Part shown: positions 1 through 9,008 of the stretch, piece after piece | Numbering within the stretch: position 1 is the stretch's first letter | Layout of the letters: each line of letters starts with the position of its first letter | Source of the DNA: an uncultured Prevotella sp. | Lineage (GTDB): Bacteria > Bacteroidota > Bacteroidia > Bacteroidales > Bacteroidaceae | NCBI GenBank assembly: GCA_958369755.1 | Contig: CATXJC010000011.1 | Span: 1-49,383 of the forward strand | Direction of reading: 5' to 3' | DNA: 49,383 bases | Program-made: the position numbers and the translations under genes | The notes under the pieces: generated by a model | Seen by the model: the letters and a program-made list of their open reading frames with translations, nothing else | Databases searched by the model: none | Told to the model about the DNA's origin: nothing

Positions 1-90
1 CACCCCAGATTTTTTCGCTAGCTGTTTATAGATTGAGGGGGGATTGCAAATCCCCCAGTTTCATAGGTCGAACGTTTTTTTACAGCGGAT

Positions 91-198
91 TGCAAATCCG
101 CTGGGACGCCTGACGGTTGCAAATCCGCTGGGACGCCTGACGGTTGCAAATCCGCTGGGACGCCTGACGGTTGCAAATCCGCTGGGACGCCTAACGGA
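91..198. repeat. 27-bp tandem repeat, four copies
   Basis: Four head-to-tail copies of a 27-bp unit starting TGCAAATCCGCTGGGACGCC lie at 91-117, 118-144, 145-171 and 172-198. The first three are identical; the last differs near its end (CTAACGGA for CTGACGGT). The unit shares the GCAAATCC core with the hairpin at about 39-57, and the reverse complement of CGGATTGCAAAT recurs at about 22303-22314, so it looks like a dispersed intergenic element locally amplified. Confidence 0.9.
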
Positions 199-558
199 AG
201 ACAGGCGCCTGACGGATCCGTGCGTAATCCGTGGAGCAAGAATGCTCTGTTAACTCAGCGTAATCCGATGAAAAAATATCCAGGTGAAGAGTGGGTGAAG
301 AGTGGTGAAGAGTGGTGCGCCACTCTTCACCTCTCGGAACCCCTGTGTTTATCGGGATTTCTGGCGATTTGGTGAAGAGTGAAGAGTAAAAAAGAGAGTG
401 GGGATTTTCTCTCCCGACGTATCGTTTTGTGCCTGGCGATGGCACGATATTGCCCTGGTAAAGGGCAATATAATGCCGTAGTGAGGCAATAAGCGATGGA
501 AGCGTCTTTACAATCCGTCAGTACTATCATGACGACCTCTCAGTGACGTCTTGACCCC

Positions 559-579
559 TTGTCAGGAGTATCCTGACAA
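559..579. repeat. Palindrome next to the terminator
   Basis: TTGTCAGGA, then GTA, then TCCTGACAA form a perfect 9-bp stem with a 3-base loop. It abuts the fimbrial-operon terminator and may add to the 3' end structure of the transcript. Confidence 0.6.
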
Positions 580-623
580 AAAGAAGGGCTGGACTTTCTC
601 ACGAAAACCCAACCCTTCTTTTT
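578..623 (-). terminator. Terminator of the fimbrial operon
   Basis: A hairpin pairs AAAAAGAAGGG with CCCTTCTTTTT around a loop of about 20 bases. It lies about 60 bases past the stop codon of the last fimbrial gene. It ends in a T run on both strands, so it could work in both directions. Confidence 0.8.
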
Positions 624-683
624 AAAACAGCTGTTTTTGAACTTTATTATAAGTAAAAGATGTTATTGTATTTATCACTTATC

Positions 684-3065
684 TTATGTTTGTTTCAGAA
701 TCAGGCGTATTGGCATCCCCTTGTAGCGGCCATTGTTCATGCCGTTGCTACCACTCACGAATCTCATATTGGATAATCCTATCCTCTTGTTGTAAACATC
801 AAAGTATCTATACCAGAAACCATATTCAGGACTTTTGTCACTGAAGCCCTGCGTACCTGCCAGCAAAGTCTTGGTCCAGAGATTCACATGGATAGGGTTC
901 TTATGGCTCTCGCCCTCCAAGAATCCACCCATAGGCAGATAGATGTATGGCAACTCGGAATCCACCGTCTTGATACGCACGCAGTTGTAGGTTTCTCCTA
1001 ACGATGTGGACTGTGGTACCACCTCAAGATTGCCAGCATTAACTAACTCTTCGAACACGGCATCAGTTGGAATGGTATAGCCTTCTGGTGCCAAGACGCT
1101 GGAGAGATCCTGATTGGCATCCTTGGAGTTCTGTTTTTCAGAGATACAGAAATAGCCACCAATGGCTTTCTTGTTCTTTTCCAGTGCCACCACATCTGGG
1201 GCATAGTAACCATTGTTGGATGCACCTAGGTTGCGGTCTAACATATAATAAGTAGTGGTGGTTCCATCGGCCTTCTTTCCCTCTACCTTTACCACACCAT
1301 AATAGAACCAGCCCTTCACCTTATCCCCGTTTTCTGTCAGCTGATAATCAGTATAAGCCTTGGAAGACTCATCTATCTTATGGAAGATACCAGTATGATA
1401 AACAGGATAAGTGATCTCGATGCCAGCCTTGTTGGTGATGATAAATGAAGACTTCCACAAATCTTCGTTTGCCGTAGTATTGGTAAGGCTTACCTTCCAA
1501 TTGCCATTATCTTCTTTCACATTGATTCTATTATCCGTGTTTGTAATCTTATCACCATCAAGTTTAGGGATAAGATATGTGATATTGGCTGTTCCCACGC
1601 AGAAATGCAAACCATCATTTCTCACAGCCCCTTGCATTTCTTCAGGAGTGATGCCTTGCACACCATGGTCCAACCAGTTGAAATAGTTGGCAGCTACTGT
1701 GTTGTTATTATACTGCATGGTTACGGTTCTCTTATCATCCTCTCTTCTAAAATCAAAACCAGCCTGCTTGATGGTTATATCAAGAGAAAGGTCGCCAGAA
1801 GTAACGGTGATGGTTCCTGTACGTGGTTCCTCTGATTTGTCATTCTTTGCAAGCGTAAGCTTCAAGGTATATTTCTTACCTTTAGAAGATTTCCTGCCTG
1901 TCTCTGGTGTATCATTCTCGGACTCTTGATCACAAGCGGTTATCCAAGACGCATTTTTCTGGACACCATATAGCTTATCATCATTACTTGTTGCATTTGG
2001 CAAGGTAGTAACAATGGTTACGAAAGCCTCTGTTGTGCTTGCTGTTACTTCCTGATAATCGCTCACTCCCAGTTCATAGTCTTTGCAAGCTATCATTTGG
2101 GTGATTTCAGGGTTATCGTCCACCACCTCTACTTCCAATCTATTCTCTGGCAGACTCTTTTTAGCCTCATCAAGCGTAGAGAAGCCATAGTCGTTTACCT
2201 TGGTTACCTTGATGGTATAATGGTGGTTGCGGAGCAAGGCATATTGGGCCTTTTTGTCTTTCTTGTAGAGTGCCACCTTATAATATCCTTCTCTATCATG
2301 TCCTTCACTATCCTTATAATTCGCCTTGATAATCACCATTGCCTTGCCTGCAGAAGTTTCATTTACTGCCACGGTGGTTGCGGTACCGCCGCCCAATGGG
2401 TTGTCTTCCGTTCTGAGAGCGGTAGATTCCGCCAAGTCATCGGTTTTTTGCTCGGTATTATAATTGGCAGGAGCTATGGCTGCCTTGGTTGCCATGCTAT
2501 AGACATACAAGCCTGCATTGGTGAAAACGCTCTGGATGCTATTGTCTATCTCCAAACTAATCTTGGCGCATTGGCGCAACATCGTCACAGAAGGATTAGC
2601 TTCCAAAAGTTTATCTATTGAAATTTCACCCCAGCAGATAGGGGCATCAAGCTGAGGGTCTCTCTCCTTTGCAGCAGTGAGAGACTGCAAGTCTTGTGCC
2701 TCGCTCTCCGTCATGTCGCTGGCATTGGCTACAAGATGTACATTCTTGGTACCAGCAGGTATATTGGTTATCCTTACCTTGTAGCTGCCATCAGACTGCT
2801 GTGATAAGGTAGATTTGCAATCTGTCTTGTCTAAGTATTTGTCCTTATCTCCATAGAACACAGCGCAGAGCGAATTGAATGTCTCCGAGGCCCCCGCTCT
2901 TGTACCAATCTGTTGCTTGGTGAAGTTGGTCAATTGAAGGGTCAAGACAAGTCCCTCGGCAGGGATTTCATCCCCGCCGAGTCCGATAGCCTCCATCGTA
3001 TCCTTGCAAGAAACAAGGCTGAGGAGCAATCCTATCCATATCATTAAATGTTTGATCTTCTTCAT
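684..3065 (-). CDS. Fimbrial subunit lipoprotein with BACON-like and FISUMP-like domains
   Basis: Predicted surface lipoprotein of 793 residues and last gene of the fimbrial operon. A signal peptide ends in a lipobox (SLVSC, Cys20). The N-terminal ~300 residues resemble a Mfa/FimA-type fimbrillin fold and contain a GTRAG stretch near residue 57, like the Arg cleavage site used to mature fimbrillins. Residues ~355-445 resemble a BACON domain, ending DITIKQAGF. From ~585 to the end the protein resembles FISUMP (Fibrobacter major paralogous) domains, with YYMLDRNLGAS near 605 and GMPIRL close to the C terminus. It starts 47 bases after the preceding gene ends. By position and size it is probably an accessory or tip subunit; this role is inferred from operon order. 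Confidence 0.75.
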   Translation of the reverse strand: MKKIKHLMIWIGLLLSLVSCKDTMEAIGLGGDEIPAEGLVLTLQLTNFTKQQIGTRAGASETFNSLCAVFYGDKDKYLDKTDCKSTLSQQSDGSYKVRITNIPAGTKNVHLVANASDMTESEAQDLQSLTAAKERDPQLDAPICWGEISIDKLLEANPSVTMLRQCAKISLEIDNSIQSVFTNAGLYVYSMATKAAIAPANYNTEQKTDDLAESTALRTEDNPLGGGTATTVAVNETSAGKAMVIIKANYKDSEGHDREGYYKVALYKKDKKAQYALLRNHHYTIKVTKVNDYGFSTLDEAKKSLPENRLEVEVVDDNPEITQMIACKDYELGVSDYQEVTASTTEAFVTIVTTLPNATSNDDKLYGVQKNASWITACDQESENDTPETGRKSSKGKKYTLKLTLAKNDKSEEPRTGTITVTSGDLSLDITIKQAGFDFRREDDKRTVTMQYNNNTVAANYFNWLDHGVQGITPEEMQGAVRNDGLHFCVGTANITYLIPKLDGDKITNTDNRINVKEDNGNWKVSLTNTTANEDLWKSSFIITNKAGIEITYPVYHTGIFHKIDESSKAYTDYQLTENGDKVKGWFYYGVVKVEGKKADGTTTTYYMLDRNLGASNNGYYAPDVVALEKNKKAIGGYFCISEKQNSKDANQDLSSVLAPEGYTIPTDAVFEELVNAGNLEVVPQSTSLGETYNCVRIKTVDSELPYIYLPMGGFLEGESHKNPIHVNLWTKTLLAGTQGFSDKSPEYGFWYRYFDVYNKRIGLSNMRFVSGSNGMNNGRYKGMPIRLILKQT

Positions 3066-3112
3066 TGCTTAAACTGATTTATAACAGTGTTCAAATCTGA
3101 TTCTAATCTTAT

Positions 3113-5959
3113 TTAATTCACATCAGATGGTTTGCCAGCGTGCCAAGAGCCATCGTAATAGCCTGTGTCATTATCCTTCTTATAGCTGTTGCCATTGAAA
3201 AGGAGAATGGAATTTTCGTCAGAAATTTGATTATCTTTCATAATTCTGATGTTCTTCTCGTGGTCTCCCTTAACAGCCTTGAGGGTAATCACCGTCTTAA
3301 ACCAACCATTTTTCAAGTCGGTGCATTTCCAACTTTTACCCTCTTTATCATAGATGGTAAAAGACTCGCGCTCTTTATTATTGTCATCACCATTTTTGCC
3401 ATTGGCGACACCATAGACCTTAAACCATCCGTAAGTCTGGAATTTGGTGTAAATGGTAAAGTTGATGTTCTCAATAGTTGGCATGTCATCATATATGTTC
3501 CAAGTAGGGTCTGATGTAGGATCATAGACAATCCAACCCTCGCAGTCCTCATAGTCGAAGAGTGGAATACCTGGTTCCAAGTGTTGTGGACAGCGATGTA
3601 AAGAGTAACCTACGGCGGTGTTGTAGTTGTTGCTAAACATTATCAGCGTTTCGCCCGGTTTTATCTTTCTGTTACCAGTGGCTCCGTGCTGTGTATGTTT
3701 CTGCATAGCATTTACACTGAAGTCTTTGTAGTACCACCCCGTATTGGTTTGGTCGTCTTTCATATAGTCTCCTGGCCAACCTGAATCATCTTTGCCACCC
3801 CATTTTTCTGTATATATCCATCCTTTTCCTGTGATGGCATTCTCCGTTTCACCTATTTGGGTATATACGTAGATGCAATGGTTTTTTGTTTGTGGCTGAT
3901 TCTTGTCACCTGTCCAGCTCTCTTCAAACCATCCGTCGTTCCAGTTGTTCTGGTCTCCCTCGCCTAAAACACCCAAGAAGTTTCCTGTCGCGTTAGATTT
4001 GGTCGGGTCGCTTGTGCCGGCGTATGGAATTCTGTCGTTGATGGCTCTGAAGTTGATACGATAGTTACCTACTGCAGGCTTTACCGTTACCTTGATTTTC
4101 TTGACAAAGTTGAAGCCTTCTGCAGGTACCTTTGGCTGCACAGTGAGGTAATGTACTGTCGTGGTAACAGGGTCACTGGTTGCCACAATCTTGAAGGTTC
4201 CTTCTGGAGTATCAGGAGTCTCACAAGATGCCTGAATGGTTGACTTACCTACGGTGGAAGAGGTTCCGTTATTGGTGAAAGCCAAACCGCCCAGGTTGGT
4301 CTTAAACTGTACCAATTTGGTATTGTTGTCGCTACCCCAATAGATGGTTACTTCCTGTGGATTTACCTCAAAATAAGGAGAGGCATCATACTCTACATCG
4401 AGATACTTCTTGATGTTGCCAGCCTTAATCCAAACCTTTGCCGTACCCTTGTACTTTCCATTATATTCGGAGAACAGAATGTCCTCGTTGATTTTGAATG
4501 TGATTCTATGATTCTTCACTGCATCTAGCTTGCTCAACACAATCACATCTTTCTCACCACTGGATGTTGTTACCTTTTCATCGCAACCGAAATCAGCCTC
4601 TGTCAGCATTACGTTCGACTTATAGTCGATGGAGTCTGCCGTGGTAGATGTTACGCTCGCCTTCGTCTTGCTTACCCACAAAGTAGTATGGTTGAAGTCG
4701 GCATCTATCTCTCTAGGAGTCCAGTCCTTCACGCTCACATTACAGTCGAGGGTTGCGTTTCCCAGACTCTTGATCTTGCCGATAATCTCATAATAGGTGC
4801 CACGAGGGAAGGTTGGAACTTCGGTGGAAGTTGGGCTCTCGTCCTGACGATGTCCCAGCTTAATCGTATAGTTGTTTTCAATGCTACCATTCACAGAGCC
4901 ATTAACTTTGACAGAGCCATTAACTTTGAGGGTAGACTGCTGAGAGGCATTGGCGATATAACGCTCCGGCAGATAGTATGTGCCTTGGAAGAGCCACTTA
5001 GCTGCGCTATTCTGTGGAGCAGCTGCTGTAGGATTAGCACCAGGGACAAGGGTGATGATGTCCTTATCATTCTCATTGGCATTGGCATCTTCCTCTGTCC
5101 ATTCTCCCTCCTTATAATAACCACCCTTATTGCTTGCCTCAGAAGAAGTAGCATAAACTTCACTTTCAAAACCTTTGGCATAATTTGTGCTAACATTAGA
5201 GGATGACTTGCTAAATGCTCCATCCCAACTCAGCGTGGTGCTAGGAGAAAGCTTTTGAGCCAGAATATCCTTGATGCTATAACTCTTGCCATTGAATGCT
5301 GAACCTTCAGCTGTAGGGTCGAAGAGCAGGTTGAGCTTTACCTTTACGCAAGTAAACTTCAGGTTGGCTGCCACTGTGGTGTACTTATCACCAGCCGCAT
5401 GAATTTCGGTTGTCAGCAGATCGCCGTTGATATCCTTTGGTTCGTATATCATTGGGATATTGGTGGCGATAGGGAGATTTGCCGTAATGCCATCTGTATA
5501 GTTCAAGACCACAGACTTGAGGTCATTCTCTTTGCTGATATTGGCTTTGGAAAGAGCCTCAGCCATATTTGCCACGGCATAAATATGATACTTGCCGGGA
5601 TTAATGCGCAGCTGATAGGTGGCGATATGCTCATCTAGCATGTTGGAAGCGATAGGGGCTGTCAACTGCTCTACGATGGCTGTACCATTGGCTTTGCCGT
5701 TATTATCTACAGGAAAGGCGTAGAGGCGAAGATCATTGATCTGGCATTCATCTACCGTAGCATTATAGGTAGGACCCTCAGAGGAACTGCCGCTGAAATC
5801 ATTGCCGTTCGCACTGAGCACGGTTGGTACCAGCACGTGCAGGTTGCCTGACGAGTTGGGGGTATATCCGTTACCCTCCAACTCGTCATTACAACTAACT
5901 GCAAATAAACTAGTCAACAACCAAACTATGAAACCTATATAGATATGAAATCTTCTCAT
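3113..5959 (-). CDS. Large fimbrial tip-like lipoprotein with two carbohydrate-binding-like modules
   Basis: Surface lipoprotein of 948 residues with lipobox FAVSC (Cys23). Residues ~35-400 look like a Mfa-type fimbrillin (LRINPGKYHIYAVANMAEAL is typical of the family). A middle Ig-like/BACON-like region follows, then two C-terminal modules at about 690-830 and 833-945. These are rich in Trp/Tyr and carry patterns such as GWIYTEKWGG...WPGDYM and YYDGSWHAG, reminiscent of starch-binding CBM26/SusE-like modules. A short in-protein repeat, KVNGSVKVNGSVNGS, lies near residue 355. I infer a tip adhesin that binds a glycan. The fimbrillin part is fairly secure; the binding modules rest on pattern resemblance only. 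Confidence 0.72.
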   Translation of the reverse strand: MRRFHIYIGFIVWLLTSLFAVSCNDELEGNGYTPNSSGNLHVLVPTVLSANGNDFSGSSSEGPTYNATVDECQINDLRLYAFPVDNNGKANGTAIVEQLTAPIASNMLDEHIATYQLRINPGKYHIYAVANMAEALSKANISKENDLKSVVLNYTDGITANLPIATNIPMIYEPKDINGDLLTTEIHAAGDKYTTVAANLKFTCVKVKLNLLFDPTAEGSAFNGKSYSIKDILAQKLSPSTTLSWDGAFSKSSSNVSTNYAKGFESEVYATSSEASNKGGYYKEGEWTEEDANANENDKDIITLVPGANPTAAAPQNSAAKWLFQGTYYLPERYIANASQQSTLKVNGSVKVNGSVNGSIENNYTIKLGHRQDESPTSTEVPTFPRGTYYEIIGKIKSLGNATLDCNVSVKDWTPREIDADFNHTTLWVSKTKASVTSTTADSIDYKSNVMLTEADFGCDEKVTTSSGEKDVIVLSKLDAVKNHRITFKINEDILFSEYNGKYKGTAKVWIKAGNIKKYLDVEYDASPYFEVNPQEVTIYWGSDNNTKLVQFKTNLGGLAFTNNGTSSTVGKSTIQASCETPDTPEGTFKIVATSDPVTTTVHYLTVQPKVPAEGFNFVKKIKVTVKPAVGNYRINFRAINDRIPYAGTSDPTKSNATGNFLGVLGEGDQNNWNDGWFEESWTGDKNQPQTKNHCIYVYTQIGETENAITGKGWIYTEKWGGKDDSGWPGDYMKDDQTNTGWYYKDFSVNAMQKHTQHGATGNRKIKPGETLIMFSNNYNTAVGYSLHRCPQHLEPGIPLFDYEDCEGWIVYDPTSDPTWNIYDDMPTIENINFTIYTKFQTYGWFKVYGVANGKNGDDNNKERESFTIYDKEGKSWKCTDLKNGWFKTVITLKAVKGDHEKNIRIMKDNQISDENSILLFNGNSYKKDNDTGYYDGSWHAGKPSDVN

Positions 5960-6027
5960 GATAACTTTGTCTTTCTTTATACTTATCTCTTATCTCGATA
6001 GCTTACTACCGATAATTTGGAATTCGA

Positions 6028-7110
6028 TTAGAAATCGACACGCTGGATGCGCTTGCTCCAATCCAGGATGGAAATGCTGAGCTGCACATACTTCCACTGG
6101 TTGCCCTGGAGGAAGAAGTCGAGCTTGTAGTCGTACTCACGGTCCAGGAATTCCTGCTCTGAATAATGACGGGCTTCGAAGGCGCCACGGCCTTGAGCCA
6201 GATAGTCAGTAAGATTGATGCGTACCACCTCTTCGCCAGTAGTCTTGTTCGTGATGGTGAGGATGGCGTTCTTGTCGTTTTCTTTTGCCGGATGCCAGAT
6301 GAGTCGGGAGAACATGAGGGCGGCATGAGCGGTGCGCTCCTTTACATTGCCCTCGGTATCCTTAAACTCAGTGGTCCAGGTGTAGTATGGGGTATATGTC
6401 AACTCCTCGTCGGGGAGGAGAGAGTTGTCGTAATTGATATCGCCGTTGGCATTGGTTATCTGATAACTGAAGTCATCGGCATTGATGTTGGCAGGCTCGT
6501 CGGTCTGATGCAGGCTGATGGTGAGCTGCTTGGTATCACGAACCAGACCGATGGTATGGCGTGTAACCTGCAGGTCTTTTACTTCAACCAGTTCGTTGCT
6601 GAGTCCTTGCCAGAGTGTATCGAGCGGTTGGCTCTGGTTGTTCACCTTGCCCTGTTCGCGGTCGAGTCGTGCATGGAGGGCGGTGATGTTGTCACCCTGC
6701 TGTGGCAGAGCTATCTGGAATTTGGCACCTGGCTGCGCGAGTGCATCTTCGTATTTCTTTTGGAAGGCGAAGGTTGCGAATCTGTATTTGCCCGGTTCCA
6801 GATTGATTCGCATGGCATAGTTAGGGTCCTTGAGCGGCTGTGATGTCGCATCGTTATAGGCATCATGGCGAGCAATGAAGTTGCCCTGCTCGTCGTATAC
6901 GAATACGCTGAGTCCGCCCACATGATCATTGAACATGTCGGCACGCTGCACGTTGTAGTCGTACTTGAACTGCAAGTCAACACCCATGTCACAAGGAGGC
7001 AGGTCGTCGTGCATCAAGTCGTTGCAGCTGCTGAGCATACTGCCCGCCATGATGAATCCCCATCCCATGCATATATTCTTGATCCAACTGTTAAACTTCT
7101 TGTTTGCCAT
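6028..7110 (-). CDS. Mfa2/FimB-family fimbrial anchor lipoprotein
   Basis: FimB/Mfa2 proteins anchor the fimbrial shaft to the outer membrane and limit its length. This 360-residue protein has a signal peptide with lipobox MLSSC (Cys29), followed by the family signature DLPPCDMGVDLQFKYDYN and RADMFNDHVGGLSVFVYDEQGN. Its length is normal for the family. It sits directly after the major fimbrillin, as in Porphyromonas mfa1-mfa2. Its last residues (ISILDWSKRIQRVDF) closely resemble those of the major subunit (VKILSWAKRSHTVDL), which suggests a shared C-terminal strand used in assembly. Confidence 0.9.
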   Translation of the reverse strand: MANKKFNSWIKNICMGWGFIMAGSMLSSCNDLMHDDLPPCDMGVDLQFKYDYNVQRADMFNDHVGGLSVFVYDEQGNFIARHDAYNDATSQPLKDPNYAMRINLEPGKYRFATFAFQKKYEDALAQPGAKFQIALPQQGDNITALHARLDREQGKVNNQSQPLDTLWQGLSNELVEVKDLQVTRHTIGLVRDTKQLTISLHQTDEPANINADDFSYQITNANGDINYDNSLLPDEELTYTPYYTWTTEFKDTEGNVKERTAHAALMFSRLIWHPAKENDKNAILTITNKTTGEEVVRINLTDYLAQGRGAFEARHYSEQEFLDREYDYKLDFFLQGNQWKYVQLSISILDWSKRIQRVDF

Positions 7111-7173
7111 GATGCTTATCTGTTTTATGAAAAAGTAAAGTGTATAAATTGATTCTTATTCTTCCGTGATAGC

Positions 7174-7199
7174 CAGCCGCTCCTTAGCGAGAGCGGCTG
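7174..7199 (-). promoter_or_regulatory. Hairpin between major fimbrillin and anchor genes
   Basis: CAGCCGCTC (7174-7182) pairs perfectly with GAGCGGCTG (7191-7199) around an 8-base loop. It lies 27 bases past the major fimbrillin stop and upstream of the anchor gene. There is no T run, so it is more likely a partial attenuator or 3' stabiliser that keeps major-subunit mRNA in excess than a full terminator. Confidence 0.6.
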
Positions 7200-7225
7200 A
7201 GCTATATATAATAATGTGTTATGGA

Positions 7226-8959
7226 TTACAAATCGACTGTGTGTGAACGCTTAGCCCAAGAAAGGATCTTTACGCTGACGCTGAGATACTTCTCGTTCTC
7301 ATCATCAGGCAGAGTAGGATCTACTGGAGGTACACCAGGGTAACCAGGCCCAAAAACTTTGCCAACCTCTAATACATACGAGTTGTTGCGGAGCATACCA
7401 TAACGGCCAAGATACTTGCCATTTTCTGCATTATAAGCTTCACCAGAAGACCAAGGAGTCTTGTCATCATCGAAGTGCCTAACACGAGCGATATAGTATG
7501 TAACGCCATTTAGATATGTATTGATACCAACCATCTCTTCAGAACGTCCTGCTTTCAAACCAAGTTTAGCATTGATGGCGGCAACGATTTCGTCACCAGT
7601 CTTTTTGCCTGTGCCTATAACATATTTTGTAGCACCATCGAGATGAGTTGTACTCGAGGCATTTTCCTTGATATCTTCCAAAGTAATCACATGTGAACCT
7701 TCCTTCTCGAGATTTGCATATTCAACAACACAACCTGGGAGAACTGAAGTTGCAGCTGCGTCTACAGCAGTCTTCAAGTCTGCTTCTTTCAGGATAGTTG
7801 TCATATTGCCGATGGTGTAGAAAGTTCCACCTATATCTGCAAGGTCAGCACCAGTATCATCCTTAGGAGTATATTTTGCCTTGAAGATAACGCGGGTTGT
7901 CTGACCCTGATACATGTTATCCAAGTTGAAAGTATTCTCTAAGCAATATGTAGACTTGCCAAAGTCAAGATTGATATCACTTGTGGTTTTGATGAAATTG
8001 AATTCTTTGTCTCTTTCGGTATCACTAGCATCATCTGCATCCTTGAGCACAGTCTTATCGTAGTTAGGATCCTTACCCCAATAAACTCGGTTGTTAGTAC
8101 CAGTGAAGCGGGCAGTTGTCCAAATAGCAGAGAAATCTGTGCTCAAACCATCAATGTTATGAACTGCATATGTCTTCTTGTTTGTGATATCCAAAGCCCA
8201 ATTGCTGAATTCTACTGTACTATTTGTTTCAGTATTTGTTGCCTTGTCTGTAACTTTTTTTGTTCCAGGAGCAGTAACAGACATTTTTGCTACACCACGT
8301 TCTACATAAACTGTTGCAGCACTAGTTCCTGCCTCTGCTTTTTCCTTAGTAGGATAAATATTATCTTTATCAATAGTAACCAAAGTTGTTGGTGAGGCAT
8401 CTACTTTCAAAGGAGCATTAGCCATATAGAAGTCGTTTTCTGCAGCCAAGTCTGTTACTGTTGGAAGCTGAGCGTTGTTGTTCCACTCATTATAGCTTTG
8501 TCCTACAGAAGGCAAAGTTATCTTTACACCACTTGCAGTCTTGTTGTTAAGCAAAACCAAAACAGCATATGTATTCTTGGTATCCACATTGGTAAGCTTT
8601 GCTGTCAGCTTTTTAGAAGTAGTTGTGATACCATCTTCGGGATCGTCTGTCCATCCATCTATAGGTAAAGTTACACTCTCAACAAACTTGTAAGAGCCTT
8701 CATCTGAACCATACTTCTGGAAGATAAGGGCAGTTGCGCTTTTTACAGCATACTCTTTTGCTGTGCCTTCATCCATTTCAGCACCACCAGCATCAGCTGC
8801 ACGAGTTCCCCCTACCGAAGGCAAGTTAATGGTGAAAGTTGCATAACCAACACCTGCTTCGTTAGTACCTGAACCTGGATTTCCCAGATCCTCATTGCTT
8901 GAACAGCTTGTTGTCATAGCTGCGATGATAGCCAAGCCAAATAAATGTTTAATCTTCAT
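7226..8959 (-). CDS. Mfa1-family major fimbrillin
   Basis: This is the likely main shaft subunit of a type V fimbria. The 577-residue precursor has lipobox MTTSC (Cys19), an early beta-strand block (GVGYATFTINLPSV) and GGTRAADAGG with Arg53, matching the Arg-cleavage site at which Mfa1/FimA precursors are trimmed for donor-strand polymerisation. The C-terminal part contains NSYVLEVGKVFGPGYPG and ends SVKILSWAKRSHTVDL, typical of Mfa1 proteins. It is the third gene of the operon and is followed by a hairpin and the anchor gene. No strong promoter was found directly upstream, so it is probably read from the operon promoter. Confidence 0.88.
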   Translation of the reverse strand: MKIKHLFGLAIIAAMTTSCSSNEDLGNPGSGTNEAGVGYATFTINLPSVGGTRAADAGGAEMDEGTAKEYAVKSATALIFQKYGSDEGSYKFVESVTLPIDGWTDDPEDGITTTSKKLTAKLTNVDTKNTYAVLVLLNNKTASGVKITLPSVGQSYNEWNNNAQLPTVTDLAAENDFYMANAPLKVDASPTTLVTIDKDNIYPTKEKAEAGTSAATVYVERGVAKMSVTAPGTKKVTDKATNTETNSTVEFSNWALDITNKKTYAVHNIDGLSTDFSAIWTTARFTGTNNRVYWGKDPNYDKTVLKDADDASDTERDKEFNFIKTTSDINLDFGKSTYCLENTFNLDNMYQGQTTRVIFKAKYTPKDDTGADLADIGGTFYTIGNMTTILKEADLKTAVDAAATSVLPGCVVEYANLEKEGSHVITLEDIKENASSTTHLDGATKYVIGTGKKTGDEIVAAINAKLGLKAGRSEEMVGINTYLNGVTYYIARVRHFDDDKTPWSSGEAYNAENGKYLGRYGMLRNNSYVLEVGKVFGPGYPGVPPVDPTLPDDENEKYLSVSVKILSWAKRSHTVDL

Positions 8960-9008
8960 AATTTTTGAAAGTTAAGTTTGTTTATAATCGTTATTCTCTA
9001 ATTTTCTG

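Larger units (their letters stand above)
1..683. other. Non-coding region downstream of the fimbrial operon
   Basis: No convincing gene is present. The stretch holds a hairpin with GGATT-GCA-AATCC core near 39-57, a 27-bp tandem repeat (91-198), many short direct and inverted copies of GTGAAGAGTG between about 285 and 390, a 10-bp stem hairpin around 448-472 (ATATTGCCCT paired with AGGGCAATAT), a palindrome at 559-579, and the operon terminator at 578-623. The open frames across the tandem repeat exist only because the unit length is a multiple of three. Confidence 0.7.

Noticed and set aside
91..198. Possible CRISPR array
   Set aside because: The copies are directly adjacent with no spacers, and no cas genes are near.
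18..253. Open frames on both strands across the 27-bp repeat
   Set aside because: They arise because the repeat unit is a multiple of three and lacks stops; no signal, start context or family resemblance.
2097..2621. 174-codon frame opposite the FISUMP-like gene
   Set aside because: Antisense shadow; the minus-strand protein has lipobox, domains and operon context.
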